Positions 17,517 through 26,649 are shown, counted from the first letter of the stretch. The stretch is DNA of 52,975 bases from an uncultured Alphaproteobacteria bacterium (GCA_944391695.1 CALXUO010000028.1:1-52975); one strand, 5' to 3'. The notes: generated from the sequence alone by a model not told the origin. Numbers and translations: made by a program.

Positions 17517-18619
17517 TGGCAAAAAATATTTTAAGCAATTTGAGCATTTATGTGCACTGGCCTTTTTGCAAGAGCAAATGCCCCTATTGCGACTTTTTTT
17601 CCAAAGTCAAAAAGAACATCGACCAAGATGCAATAATTGATGGCTATATAAAACAACTTGAAACTTATGCTAATCTGACCAAAGACCGCGATATTGTTTC
17701 GGTATTTTTTGGCGGCGGCACACCGTCGTTGATAAGCCCGCAAAATATAGAGAAGATATTAAACACCATTGACCACTTATGGGGGCTTTCATCAAAAGTA
17801 GAAATTTCTTTGGAGGCCAACCCCAACACCCAAACCCCGCATCTGTTTGCCGACCTGGCCAAAGCCGGCATCAACCGCCTATCGCTGGGGGTTCAGTCAT
17901 TGGATGATGAGGAGCTAAAATTTCTGGGCCGCACTCATAGTGCCGATGAGGCCATGCGTGCCATTGACGATGTTTTGCAAAACTATACCAATCACTCGGT
18001 TGATTTGATCTATGCCCTGCCCCGTCAAAGCACGGAGCAATGGTACAAAGAGCTAAAAAAAATAACCTCGCTAGGCTTAAAACATTTATCGCTTTACCAG
18101 CTAACCATTGAAGAAAATACCGTGTTTTATAAAAAAGGAATTAAAGCACTTGATGAAGAAAAAGCGGTTCAACTTTATCAATTTAGCGATGATTATTTAT
18201 CATCCCACGGCTATGATAAATACGAGGTTTCAAACTATGCTAAAACCGGCTATCAATCCCGACACAACAAGGCCTATTGGTTGGGACAAGACTATATCGG
18301 CATCGGTCAAAGCGCCCACGGCAGGCTTCGGCTCAATAACAAAATTTTTGCCGTTACCGATCCCATCTCTTTTGAAGAGCTTAGCAATGAGGAACGCGCC
18401 GCGGAGCTGATAATTATGGGGCTTCGTCTGACAGAGGGCATCAACAAATCAAATTTCAAGCTTGTTTGCGGACTTGATTTTGACAGTTTTATTAGTCAGG
18501 ATTTTAAAAATGATTGCCAAAAGCAAGGCCTGATTGTTGATAATGCCGATACCCTAAGAGCCACCAAAGAAGGATTTTTGATTTTAGATTATGTTATATC
18601 CGGACTTTGCGGCGCCTAA
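17516..18619 (+). CDS. hemW: HemW-type radical SAM protein (coproporphyrinogen oxidase-like)
   Basis: 367 residues. The radical SAM cluster motif is CKSKCPYCDFF near residue 18 (CX3CX2C). FFGGGTPSLI near 65, SLEANPNT, NRLSLGVQSLDDEEL and SVDLIYALPRQS follow. The short N-terminus and length fit HemW, a heme chaperone-like protein often misannotated as HemN, rather than true HemN. The start codon overlaps the hslU stop (TAATG), so it is translationally coupled. It ends convergently with the next gene by 4 bases. Confidence 0.88.
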   Translation: MAKNILSNLSIYVHWPFCKSKCPYCDFFSKVKKNIDQDAIIDGYIKQLETYANLTKDRDIVSVFFGGGTPSLISPQNIEKILNTIDHLWGLSSKVEISLEANPNTQTPHLFADLAKAGINRLSLGVQSLDDEELKFLGRTHSADEAMRAIDDVLQNYTNHSVDLIYALPRQSTEQWYKELKKITSLGLKHLSLYQLTIEENTVFYKKGIKALDEEKAVQLYQFSDDYLSSHGYDKYEVSNYAKTGYQSRHNKAYWLGQDYIGIGQSAHGRLRLNNKIFAVTDPISFEELSNEERAAELIIMGLRLTEGINKSNFKLVCGLDFDSFISQDFKNDCQKQGLIVDNADTLRATKEGFLILDYVISGLCGA

Positions 18620-19518
18620 TCAATCACTTGGAAATTTCCGTTCACCAAAATCATGATCATAATGAGGAAAAACACCATGGCAAAACCGGCTTTTAAGGAA
18701 AACATACTCTCGCTTTTTTTCTTAGCCCCCAGCACAAATACAAAAAACGGCGATGTCAGCAAAAGCGTTACCACATACCCCGGATTGGGAGATAGGCGCA
18801 TTGCCATGGTTTTAGAGGCGATTAGAGCGGCCGAAAACCCAATGATATAAATTCCGGTATGAATAATCTCCGGCGCAAAAATTGCTTTCAGCACCTGTTT
18901 TGTATCAAACTTTGAGGTCGCCTTAAACCAAATCAGATTATACACCCCCGAAACAAAAGTTGCCACCACCATATAATACAAAATATTATCCCACACATCT
19001 TGCCCCATCATGGCAATTTCTTTGGTGGCGGCACTCATCCCGGCCAGGGCCAAAACGGCAGGCAGCATATAAAAAAATGCTTTGCGGGTAATTTTGCTTT
19101 TCATCATATACCAATAGCACACCGAAAACCCAAACAGCGCCAACAACAAGGTTATAAACACACTGCCGTTATCAAACAATTTGATAAACAATTTAGGGGT
19201 TAATGCCCACCAAATAAAAGTTGTTATCAAAACGCTCAAGGCCATAATTCTTGATGTAACCCCGGCGCCGTATTTGGCCGAGGCAAAGAACAAGTGCGAA
19301 TCATATATTCCGATAAGTATCCCTTGCAAAATAAGCAACGCCCAATTATGCCAGTCTCTCTGGAGCGGCACCATAAACAAAAACGGCACAAACAATAATG
19401 ATATTCCAAGCCCGCGCCAAACCCCCAGCACATAGCCGTTAAACTTGTGCTTTTCATTGACCAAGGTATAAAGCGCCGTAAAAAAGCCATAAATCAAGCC
19501 GTTAATAATCCAAAGCAA
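18616..19518 (-). CDS. EamA/DMT-like membrane transporter
   Basis: 300 residues with about ten membrane segments in two five-helix halves, the layout of the drug/metabolite transporter superfamily. The start is TTG 19518, with GGAGG about seven bases upstream. GAGVTSRIMALSVLITTF in the first half and PGYVVTLLLTSPFFVFVLG in the second occupy the usual conserved helix-4-like positions. Substrate unknown. A charged AKKKSES loop separates the last two helices. Confidence 0.72.
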   Translation of the reverse strand: MLWIINGLIYGFFTALYTLVNEKHKFNGYVLGVWRGLGISLLFVPFLFMVPLQRDWHNWALLILQGILIGIYDSHLFFASAKYGAGVTSRIMALSVLITTFIWWALTPKLFIKLFDNGSVFITLLLALFGFSVCYWYMMKSKITRKAFFYMLPAVLALAGMSAATKEIAMMGQDVWDNILYYMVVATFVSGVYNLIWFKATSKFDTKQVLKAIFAPEIIHTGIYIIGFSAALIASKTMAMRLSPNPGYVVTLLLTSPFFVFVLGAKKKSESMFSLKAGFAMVFFLIMIMILVNGNFQVID

Positions 19519-19581
19519 ACCAAAACCTCCGCATTGTTTGCGAAATATATATGCTTTAGCCAGCCGATTTAAATATAAAGA

Positions 19582-20298
19582 CTATTTATTTTTACGATAA
19601 AATTCTTTGCGGTTTTTGCGTGATTTTGACCACAGGTTGCCCCAACCGTTGACCGGCTGAACTTTGTACAAAGATTCAAAGTCAAAATCCCGACAAAAAA
19701 ATATTGAGGTTGTTTTGGTATAGTTGTTCATCGGGCAAAAGCCATAAAAATCGACTTGCAGCAAATTTTCAGACTTTAGATTGGCAACCGCTTTGACATA
19801 TTCGTTTGAGGTGTTAATCCTGTCGCTGTCATCCAAGATAATCATTCCGCCCCCATTAAGCGCCTTAACTGCGGCTTCAGCGCATTGCGCCCGCCTCTTG
19901 CCATCAATAACAATCACATCATATTTATTGCCGTCTTCAAAAACGGCATTTTCATAAATTTCGCCCTCATCGCGCCAGCGTATTTCTAAATTTGGCTCAT
20001 TAAACTGTTTTTGCCATTTTTCAAACCAGCTCGGATTATCTTCAATCGAGACGACTTGTTTTGCTCTTTGGGCCCAAAAAAGCGAGGAGTAACCGCAACC
20101 ATACTCAAAAATTTTTTTATCACCATAGTCAAACTGGCTCAAATATTCAATCGCCGGATAAGTATACCAGGGAATGGGATTGCCATCGCGGTCAAGACAA
20201 ACTTTTTCGTCAATTGAGCGCTCTATGGCAAATTCTTCACGCCACATATCAATAAACGTCTGAAACCTATCGCTATACAAAAACCCTGCTCCCCTCAT
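19582..20298 (-). CDS. Class I SAM-dependent methyltransferase-like protein
   Basis: 238 residues. Motif I is KIFEYGCGYSSLFWA near residue 82, followed by VVSIEDNPSWFEKW (acidic end of strand 2), YDVIVIDGKRRAQC (motif near 150) and GGGMIILDDSDR. This is the Rossmann methyltransferase pattern; the target is unknown. The lysine/arginine-rich end (KSRKNRKEFYRKNK) could bind nucleic acid or membrane. There is no clear ribosome binding site at the ATG, and an internal Met at codon 18 is a possible alternative start. Confidence 0.65.
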   Translation of the reverse strand: MRGAGFLYSDRFQTFIDMWREEFAIERSIDEKVCLDRDGNPIPWYTYPAIEYLSQFDYGDKKIFEYGCGYSSLFWAQRAKQVVSIEDNPSWFEKWQKQFNEPNLEIRWRDEGEIYENAVFEDGNKYDVIVIDGKRRAQCAEAAVKALNGGGMIILDDSDRINTSNEYVKAVANLKSENLLQVDFYGFCPMNNYTKTTSIFFCRDFDFESLYKVQPVNGWGNLWSKSRKNRKEFYRKNK

Positions 20299-20360
20299 AT
20301 TGAAAACCGATTGTTTGGCTATATATCATAAAAGTATCAAAAAATAAAGGAGATTTAATC

Positions 20361-20582
20361 ATGAATAATTTTTTATATAACACGGCACTGTTTTTGTGCA
20401 TTATCGGCGGACTAAATTGGGGTTTGGTAGGACTTTTTGACTTTGATTTGGTGGCCTATTTGTTTGGACCATTAAGCATCCTAAGCCGCATTGTATATAC
20501 TCTTGTAGCGCTTTCGGCTATCACCTTGGCCATTGCCCCGATATACTCCCACAAAGAGCTTGCGCACCAAAAGAACAACTAA
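20361..20582 (+). CDS. DUF378 family small membrane protein
   Basis: 73 residues, two membrane helices. CIIGGLNWGLVGLFDFDLVA is the DUF378 signature, followed by RIVYTLVALSAI. The function of the family is unknown. AAGGAGATTTAATC precedes the ATG, and a strong bidirectional terminator follows. Confidence 0.9.
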   Translation: MNNFLYNTALFLCIIGGLNWGLVGLFDFDLVAYLFGPLSILSRIVYTLVALSAITLAIAPIYSHKELAHQKNN

Positions 20583-20586
20583 GCTA

Positions 20587-20619
20587 AAAGCCTCGGAAAT
20601 CAAATTCCGAGGCTTTTTT
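20587..20619. terminator. Bidirectional terminator between DUF378 and recX
   Basis: AAAGCCTCGGAA, loop ATCAAA, TTCCGAGGCTTTTTT. The recX stop codon touches its edge. Confidence 0.9.
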
Positions 20620-21167
20620 CATATTTCGGCGTCTGTTTCCAACACCCTCAAAGCAATATCATAATCAAACCCGGCTCTTAAGAGCACGGCCAAATCTTTT
20701 GACCTGCGCTCTCGTCTGATTTCCTCACTTGGGCTAAAGGGGCCTATTTTTTTCTTTTTTGCCAATTTCATGGCCGAGGCCAACGGGTCGTATTCTTGTT
20801 GTTGCAAAACCTCTTCTGCCACCATATCATCAATACCTTTTTCCTTTAGTTTGCCCAAGATATAGCGCGGTGATTTTCCCGCCGCCAAATAGCCGCGCAC
20901 CTTTATCTCGGCAAACCTTGCATCATCAACGTATTTTAGGCGAATAAAATCCTCCACCAAATCATCAACCCAGCCATAGGCTTCTTTTTTATCAAATTCT
21001 TTATTTTGATAGGCATATTTATCAACCCTTCGGCAAAGCACATCACGCAGATTTTTAGCCGATGTTTCAAAGCGCTTAAGGTAATAAAGGGCGATATTTC
21101 TAAGCCTCTGCGGAGTAATTTTTTTCACCACCTTGCGTTTTGCGGCAACTTTATTTTCTGCACCCAC
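20619..21167 (-). CDS. recX: Regulatory protein RecX
   Basis: 182 residues from GTG 21167, with AAGGA eight bases upstream. RecX binds RecA filaments and limits their activity. The three-helix repeats are visible: ALYYLKRFETSAKNLRDVLCRR, VEDFIRLKYVDDARFAEIKVR and KLKEKGIDDMVAEEVL (each split into short motifs), then the C-terminal LRAGFDYDIALRVL. recA is not in the window. The N-terminal 18 residues are very basic. Confidence 0.88.
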   Translation of the reverse strand: MGAENKVAAKRKVVKKITPQRLRNIALYYLKRFETSAKNLRDVLCRRVDKYAYQNKEFDKKEAYGWVDDLVEDFIRLKYVDDARFAEIKVRGYLAAGKSPRYILGKLKEKGIDDMVAEEVLQQQEYDPLASAMKLAKKKKIGPFSPSEEIRRERRSKDLAVLLRAGFDYDIALRVLETDAEI

Positions 21168-21238
21168 TTGAAAAATCCTTTATTTTACATTATACCATAG
21201 TCAAGTTTTGACAGATAATATAGCAAGGAAATAAAGCA

Positions 21239-22156
21239 ATGCCCAACAAAAATTTTGACAATTGTGTATCATTTTTTATCGGCAACGGAGCTTATCAGGG
21301 TCGTCTTATCAGGCTAAACGAGGTTGTAAACACCATTTTGAGCAAACACCGCTATCCTCTGCCGGTATCTGCGATTATTGCCGAAAGCACGGTTTTAGCG
21401 GCGATGCTTTCAAGTACGCTCAAATACGATGGTCTTTTCACGCTCCAGACCCAAAGCAACGGCCCGGTTTCGATGGTGGTTGTCGACGTAACCTCTTCAG
21501 GCCAAATCAGGTCTTGCGCCAAATTTGATGAAGAAAGATTAAATGCCGGCCAAGAATTGCGCAAAACCTTAGGCCAAATAGAGCCCGCGCCGCATTTGAT
21601 GGGCGGCGGCCACTTGGCCTTTACGGTAGATCAAGGCAAATCATCTGAGCTCTATCAAGGCATTGTTGATTTGCAAGGCAAAGATCTAACCGAGTGCGCT
21701 CTGCGCTATTTCAAACAGTCAGAGCAAATTGACACCAACCTAAAATTGTTTGTGTTGCCGCCGCATGGCGAAAATTCCTCTTGGTTTGCGGCAGGCATTA
21801 TGTTGCAAAAGATGCCGTTTCAAGGCGGACGCGATATTGATGAACAAACAGCAAACGAGAGCTGGAACGAGGCCAACATTTTTATGGAAAGCCTGTCCGA
21901 AGACGAGGTATTTGATGCCGAGCTTTCGTCCGAAGAGATTTTGCATCGGCTTTTTCACGCCAACGATTTGCATATCACGCAAAGCAAAGAATATTGTTTT
22001 TCCTGCCGTTGCAGCCGCGAAAAACTGCTCAACACGCTAAGCACCTTTTCTAAAGAAGAAATTGCCGACATGATAGAGGACGGCAAAATAACCGCCACCT
22101 GTCATTTTTGCTCTGAGCAATATGTTTTTGATCCCTCGGAATTGGTCAAACAATAG
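21239..22156 (+). CDS. hslO: Hsp33 redox-regulated chaperone
   Basis: 305 residues. The C-terminal zinc-centre has all four cysteines in FSCRCS and ATCHFCS (CXC and CX2C, near residues 255 and 288), which release zinc and form disulfides on oxidation to activate the holdase. The N-terminal domain has RGRLIRL-like (QGRLIRL), LPVSAIIAESTVLAAML and PHLMGGGHLAFTVDQG. Alphaproteobacterial Hsp33 commonly precedes a lipoprotein and apaG, as here. Confidence 0.95.
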   Translation: MPNKNFDNCVSFFIGNGAYQGRLIRLNEVVNTILSKHRYPLPVSAIIAESTVLAAMLSSTLKYDGLFTLQTQSNGPVSMVVVDVTSSGQIRSCAKFDEERLNAGQELRKTLGQIEPAPHLMGGGHLAFTVDQGKSSELYQGIVDLQGKDLTECALRYFKQSEQIDTNLKLFVLPPHGENSSWFAAGIMLQKMPFQGGRDIDEQTANESWNEANIFMESLSEDEVFDAELSSEEILHRLFHANDLHITQSKEYCFSCRCSREKLLNTLSTFSKEEIADMIEDGKITATCHFCSEQYVFDPSELVKQ

Positions 22157-22248
22157 GTTAACCAGATTTTAATTAATTTATCTATATACTGCAAACAGCA
22201 AGGGAAGAATATGCTTTGCTGTTTGTATTAACATTTGGACAGAACACA

Positions 22249-22869
22249 ATGAAATCAGCCATCAAAATTTTAGCTTTGCTTGGTATAACATTTGCCCTAA
22301 GTGCCTGCGGCACGTTGTATGGGACACCCGAGGACGAGCTTCCGCGTTATAGCGAGCCTCGTTTCAACACCGAAACACCCATAGAATTAAAGGTCAGCAA
22401 GATAGATGTTGTTTCGGAGTTTACGCCGACATTTACACGTCCGCATGTTGAGCATCTTTTCCCGGTATCAATCGAAAAGACGGCCAAGTTATGGGCCAAA
22501 GACCGGCTCAAAGCGGCAGATTTTTCCTCGCCCAAAATTGCCGAGGTTATCATCAAAGATGCCTCCGTAACCGAGGAATTGGAAGAAGGCACCCAGATTT
22601 TTGAGCAAGACAAGGTCAAATATTCGGCACGTTTGGTGGTTGTAGTAAAAATAACCGACCCCTCAAGTTTGGCTCAAGCCTCAACCGAGGTAGAGGCCTG
22701 GCGCAGTTTGACTATTCCGGCATCGACCGACATTGCCGGCAAAGAGGCCTATTGGAACGGAATGGTAGAAAAATTGTTCAAAGATTTCAACGAGCGTATG
22801 ACAACCAACATCCATCAGTACTTAAACGCATTTATTGTCAGTTCTGAGATAACCCCGACCTATTACTAA
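22249..22869 (+). CDS. Putative lipoprotein, 206 aa
   Basis: The start is taken at ATG 22249, giving the lipoprotein signal MKSAIKILALLGITFALSAC; an in-frame TTG upstream adds only a non-signal extension. The mature part is alpha/beta (ELKVSKIDVVSEF, RLKAADFSSPKIAEVIIKD, ARLVVVVKI, ASTEVEAWRSLTIP) and ends in TYY. I know similar uncharacterised alphaproteobacterial lipoproteins next to hslO, but no function. The gene ends in a 4-base convergent overlap with apaG. Confidence 0.7.
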   Translation: MKSAIKILALLGITFALSACGTLYGTPEDELPRYSEPRFNTETPIELKVSKIDVVSEFTPTFTRPHVEHLFPVSIEKTAKLWAKDRLKAADFSSPKIAEVIIKDASVTEELEEGTQIFEQDKVKYSARLVVVVKITDPSSLAQASTEVEAWRSLTIPASTDIAGKEAYWNGMVEKLFKDFNERMTTNIHQYLNAFIVSSEITPTYY

Positions 22870-23330
22870 TTAAGGATTCGATTTATTTTGCCATGTTTTG
22901 CCGACAAATTTAGTGTCGGCATTTTTATATTTTGTATTTTGGTTTGGCCCAAAGCCTCAACCAAGCAAGAGCCATAGAACACGGCGTTTGCGGCTTTCAG
23001 CGGGGCATACGAAGTATATTCGAACACCTCTCCGGGCTCAAGCTCAGGGAGTTCACCTTTAAACCCTGCCGAGGAATCATGATAGGAGTTACCTTTTTCA
23101 TCGGTGATATTCCAATCTTTACCGACAAGGCGGATTCTACCCTTGGTATTATTTTCAAAACAAAGATAATACCCCCACATATATTGATTTTCGAGGTTTT
23201 CCTCCTCCACCAACACTTGCCCGGCCGAGACGGCGATTCCATTGGTCTGCAAGCAGACTAAATCATCCTCAAAGGCCACGTTTTCAATCCTCTCAAACGA
23301 AAAAGAAGCGGTTAACGATTTGCTAACCAC
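22866..23330 (-). CDS. apaG: ApaG domain protein
   Basis: 154 residues from GTG 23330. ApaG (DUF525) proteins have a fibronectin-III-like fold of unknown function and are linked to cobalt and magnesium phenotypes. Landmarks are YYLCFENNTKGRIRLVGKDW, ITDEKGN, GELPELEPGEVFEYTSYAPL and FYGSCLV. Compared with E. coli ApaG (125 aa) it has about 25 extra N-terminal residues. The ribosome binding site is poor (AGGA two bases before GTG). Confidence 0.85.
   Translation of the reverse strand: MVSKSLTASFSFERIENVAFEDDLVCLQTNGIAVSAGQVLVEEENLENQYMWGYYLCFENNTKGRIRLVGKDWNITDEKGNSYHDSSAGFKGELPELEPGEVFEYTSYAPLKAANAVFYGSCLVEALGQTKIQNIKMPTLNLSAKHGKINRILN
22899..22926 (+). terminator. Terminator of the 22.2-kb lipoprotein gene, inside apaG
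   Basis: TGCCGAC, a 9-base loop, GTCGGCA and TTTTT lie 30 bases after the plus-strand stop but within the 3' coding end of apaG, a compact arrangement for a convergent pair. Confidence 0.65.
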
Positions 23331-23466
23331 TATCCTAAAACGCCCAAGTCATAAAACAAGCCCAAAGGATTCTTATCCCCAGCCTTATCCCCTGCAAAAT
23401 CGAGGTGCTATTTTTTCAGCAACAAATTCCCATTCCGCCACAGTTTTTTTGTTTAGAGCACAAACC

Positions 23467-23496
23467 AAAACCCCTGCCGGTTTTGCCAGCAGGGGC
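23467..23496 (-). terminator. Terminator of the Lcl paralog cluster
   Basis: Minus strand CCCCTGCTGG, loop CAAAA, CCGGCAGGGG, TTTT. The single imperfect pair is a G-U wobble on the minus strand only. It lies 27 bases after the last stop. The rest of 23331-23466 shows only a short direct repeat (CTTATCCCC twice, 23378-23400). Confidence 0.78.
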
Positions 23497-23522
23497 TTGG
23501 GTTTCAACTTCACATCTTTGGG

Positions 23523-24860
23523 CTAGTAGTTGCTTATGCACAAAACATCATACCCATTACTCTTCACCCCTGTTCGTTCAAAGACGTTGTAATAATAGGC
23601 ATTTCTTGCGCTACTCTCGTTGGAAGACCAATAATTTTCTTGTTTATCTATAGCTCTTTCCCCTATACTAGCCAAACTACTGTTAATCACCGACAACTTA
23701 TCGAAAACACCACTTAACTGTTTTATACTCGGCAAAAACCACGAAATTCCCGCTAATCCTAATTCTTCACTCTGTTGCTGACAATATCCGGCAGCAGTGT
23801 CTGTACCTAATTCTGCTATAATAGTTGCTGTATTGGCTTTACCGTCAATATTACAAATCATAAGCTTTGAGCTAGGACAGTCTGTTAAAGAAGTATTAGT
23901 ACCAACATTTCGCGACCAAAGCTGAATTCCCCTGGCACCTAATTGTGCAACCAACCTATTAGTTGTATCAAAAACCACACCGATTGGAACAACACCATAG
24001 GGATCACCACCATAATAACATTTTTTATCAGAATAGAGTATCGAACCTATTTCGCAATTAGTGACAATAGCATCATCACCCTCTATTTCTGCCTGATATT
24101 CTCCATAACCAATCACACAACGTGCAGACTCAGTTGACGCTAGCTTACTGCTTGCACCCCCAACTCCAAACCTTCCAGCTACATAAGCATAATCAAGATA
24201 TTCATTAGAAGTCCAATAACCCTCATAAGGTGTCAAGGTTAATGGTGAGCCACCTATGTTATTCAGGGTTGCATCAACCACATCTTTATTATTATATAGT
24301 GATTGCCATTGTTTTGCACTTGGCAAAAACCACGAAGTTGCAGATACCCCGTCGGTTTTGGCATAACAATATCCGGCAGCATAACTAGTCCCCCGACCTT
24401 GATACGCCACAATCTTTGCCGTATTAGCCTTACCATCTATATTACAATCAGTTAAAACACTAATTTTATTACACTCTTTTAAATCTGGAATATCATCTTT
24501 ATCAGGTGCCCACTTAACTTTTTTCTGATCCAAAGCCACCGCAAGTTTTTTATATGTATCAAACACTACACCTATAGCGGTTAATCCGGACGGCGCCGCA
24601 TCAGGTTTATAACAATTCAAATTGGAGTATAACACCGAACCCACCTCACAGCCGATACCGGTGGCTTTTTTCCTACAAAAGACCGCGGTTTCATCAAACG
24701 GACATTTCAACATACCACTATCATCGCATTGATCTGCCGTATTGGTAAAGCCCAATTCCTCACAACTTGGCACCGGGCCACAATCAAGCGCTGCCCAAGC
24801 TGTCCCGGCCACAGCCAATCCTCCCAATACCACACCCAAGCTCCAATACCTTGTCCTCAT
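23523..24860 (-). CDS. Secreted protein, Cys module plus two Lcl/DUF1566 domains
   Basis: 445 residues. The signal peptide ends AGTAWA. A Cys module (C27 to C62: CGPVPSCEELGF, QCDDSG, LKCPFDETAVFC) is followed by two tandem Lcl/DUF1566-type domains (about 71-255 and 270-445). Each runs from GS(V/I)LYS, through IGVVFDT and CNIDGKANTA, to SWFLPS, YW(T/S)SNE and a C-terminal (R/L)C(V/I)xxY. Such domains have C-type-lectin-like folds and are seen on cell surfaces; ligand unknown. Third and last gene of a tandem paralog cluster, duplicated together with its intergenic DNA. The two domains are only moderately similar, so the internal duplication is older than the gene duplication. Confidence 0.8.
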   Translation of the reverse strand: MRTRYWSLGVVLGGLAVAGTAWAALDCGPVPSCEELGFTNTADQCDDSGMLKCPFDETAVFCRKKATGIGCEVGSVLYSNLNCYKPDAAPSGLTAIGVVFDTYKKLAVALDQKKVKWAPDKDDIPDLKECNKISVLTDCNIDGKANTAKIVAYQGRGTSYAAGYCYAKTDGVSATSWFLPSAKQWQSLYNNKDVVDATLNNIGGSPLTLTPYEGYWTSNEYLDYAYVAGRFGVGGASSKLASTESARCVIGYGEYQAEIEGDDAIVTNCEIGSILYSDKKCYYGGDPYGVVPIGVVFDTTNRLVAQLGARGIQLWSRNVGTNTSLTDCPSSKLMICNIDGKANTATIIAELGTDTAAGYCQQQSEELGLAGISWFLPSIKQLSGVFDKLSVINSSLASIGERAIDKQENYWSSNESSARNAYYYNVFERTGVKSNGYDVLCISNY

Positions 24861-24933
24861 CGCTCTAACTCCTCTTTTTATTTTAGTCCTATTCTACCCC
24901 AAAATCACACTCTAAAATTTTTAATTTAATCAA

Positions 24934-25701
24934 CTAGTAGTTAATTACACATCTTGTCCTAAGAATGCTGTCAAAACCATAATAATTAGAAGCATCACCA
25001 TATCCCATTACTATATTCAACGGCAGATCCCAAGCATAGTAGGTAGAAGACCAATAACTACCTTTCTCGATACTAGTTCCTCCGACACCACTTAAACCAC
25101 TATTAACAACAACACTGCTCTTATCTATTTTTACCATCTGTTTTGCACTTGGTAAAAACCAATCACCTTTTTGAGTACCCTCGGTAGTATAATTATAACA
25201 ATATCCAGCAGCATAATTATTTGAATATCCCCACAAATCCACTATCATCATGGTGTTCCTTTTACCATTAACACCACAAGTTTCAATCCCGTCTATCGGA
25301 CAGCTCTCCAAATGAGCACTAGTATGCTCATAACTATCATCCCCATCATACCATGGTAGTTTTGATTCATCCAAAGCTACTGCAAGTTTTTTATATATAT
25401 CAAACACCACCCCTATGGCGGTCAATCCGGAAGGCACCGCATCAGGATCATAACATTTCAAATCGGAATATAACACCGAACCCATCTCACAGCCGGTACC
25501 AGCAAGTTTTTCCCGGCAAAAGACCGCGGTTTCATCAAACGGACATTTCAACATACCACTATCATCGCATTTATCTGCCGTATCGGTATAGCCTAACTCC
25601 GCACAAGTAGGCCTTACACCACAATCAAGCGCTGCCCAAGCTGTCCCGGCCACAGCCAATCCTCCCAATACCACACCCATGCTCCAATACCTTGTCCTCA
25701 T
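24934..25701 (-). CDS. Secreted protein, Cys module plus one Lcl/DUF1566 domain
   Basis: 255 residues. The signal peptide and Cys module are nearly identical to the 445-residue paralog (MRTRYWSMGVVLGGLAVAG, CAELGYTDTADKCDDSG, LKCPFDETAVFC). One Lcl domain follows (IGVVFDIYKKLAVALDESK, CGVNGKRNT, WFLPSAKQMV, YWSSTYYAW, final RCVINY). Similarity to its neighbour is highest over the first 100 residues and falls sharply in the segment between YWSS and RCV. 62 bases separate it from the upstream paralog, 73 from the downstream one, and the two spacers share TTAAATTAAAAATTTT. Confidence 0.8.
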   Translation of the reverse strand: MRTRYWSMGVVLGGLAVAGTAWAALDCGVRPTCAELGYTDTADKCDDSGMLKCPFDETAVFCREKLAGTGCEMGSVLYSDLKCYDPDAVPSGLTAIGVVFDIYKKLAVALDESKLPWYDGDDSYEHTSAHLESCPIDGIETCGVNGKRNTMMIVDLWGYSNNYAAGYCYNYTTEGTQKGDWFLPSAKQMVKIDKSSVVVNSGLSGVGGTSIEKGSYWSSTYYAWDLPLNIVMGYGDASNYYGFDSILRTRCVINY

Positions 25702-25763
25702 CGCTCCAGCTCCTTTTTTATCTTAATCCTACCCCACACAACTCACACTTCAAAATTTTTAAT

Positions 25764-26375
25764 TTAATAGTCTGCTATACACCTAACATTATGATGTGAT
25801 GAAAGAACATAATAAGTCTCATAACCATTAGACATCCTCGTGCAATATGCACCGCCCGTAGATGAACTTGCATCCGAACTCCAATAACAAGAGCTCAACT
25901 TCAGCGATAAAACATCATCTATATAAGTGATGTTGGCTTGTATCTTTCTTAACTGATGTCGCGAAGGTAACGTCCATGCTATCTCACCAGCAGAGTATGA
26001 ATTACAAAAATCATTTGCTTGAGCCCATACATCACGTCTTTCATCAAACGACATCATCTTTCTCTCTGTGTCATCATTAATCACCACAACACCCAATTTG
26101 GTCAGCCCCTCAGGCGGATTATCATAACAATTCAAATCAGAATATACTATTGAGCCAATCTCACAGTCACTACCGGCAACTGCAGTTTTTTCCCGGCAAA
26201 AGACGGCATTATAATCCCACGGGCATTTTACCATATCACCATCACACTTATCTGCCGTATCGGTATAGCCCAATTCCTCACAACTTGGCCTTTGGGTGCA
26301 ATCACCTGCTTCGGCCGCCGCCGCCAAAGCCAAAACACTCATTCCTGCCAAATAACTCCAACACCTCGCCCTCAT
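25764..26375 (-). CDS. Secreted protein, Cys module plus one short Lcl/DUF1566 domain
   Basis: 203 residues, first and most divergent of the three paralogs. The signal peptide ends AAAAEAG. The Cys module is CTQRPSCEELGYTDTADKC, then MVKCPWDYNAVFC. The Lcl domain is shorter (SIVYSDLNCY, LTKLGVVVIND, WAQANDFCNSY, WTLPSRHQLRKI, CYWSSDASS, final RCIADY) and keeps the extra cysteine before YWSS. It is promoter-proximal: a good sigma-70 promoter lies about 100 bases upstream, and AAGGAG precedes the ATG. Confidence 0.8.
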   Translation of the reverse strand: MRARCWSYLAGMSVLALAAAAEAGDCTQRPSCEELGYTDTADKCDGDMVKCPWDYNAVFCREKTAVAGSDCEIGSIVYSDLNCYDNPPEGLTKLGVVVINDDTERKMMSFDERRDVWAQANDFCNSYSAGEIAWTLPSRHQLRKIQANITYIDDVLSLKLSSCYWSSDASSSTGGAYCTRMSNGYETYYVLSSHHNVRCIADY

Positions 26376-26471
26376 TGCTTAAGCTCCTTTTCTAAAATCC
26401 TTAACCCCCTGCCGCAAACTACGCCACACCTTCCGCCAAGCTACCAAAGTTTGCTCTGCCTCTTAAATCAA

Positions 26472-26500
26472 ATTATAACAATTATCGCCTCAAAAAGCAA
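26472..26500 (-). promoter_or_regulatory. Promoter of the Lcl paralog cluster
   Basis: Minus strand TTGCTT (26495-26500), 17 bases, TATAAT (26472-26477). Predicted leader about 90 nt before ATG 26375; I see no stable hairpin in it. Confidence 0.7.
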
Positions 26501-26594
26501 CAATTTTAATCTTTTATCCTTTATTGGATAATATTATTTTTGCAGTATATTATGCCTTTAGCTAATATTTTCTTAAAAATCACCCATTCCTCTC

Positions 26595-26635
26595 AAAAAA
26601 AAACCGCCCTTGTTTGCACCAAGAGCGGTTTTTTT
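26595..26635 (-). terminator. Terminator of carD
   Basis: Minus strand A-run, CCGCTCTTG, loop, CAAGGGCGG, T-run. The one imperfect pair is a G-U wobble on the minus strand, matching the direction of carD. Confidence 0.8.
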
Positions 26636-26649
26636 GAGCGGCAAATATC

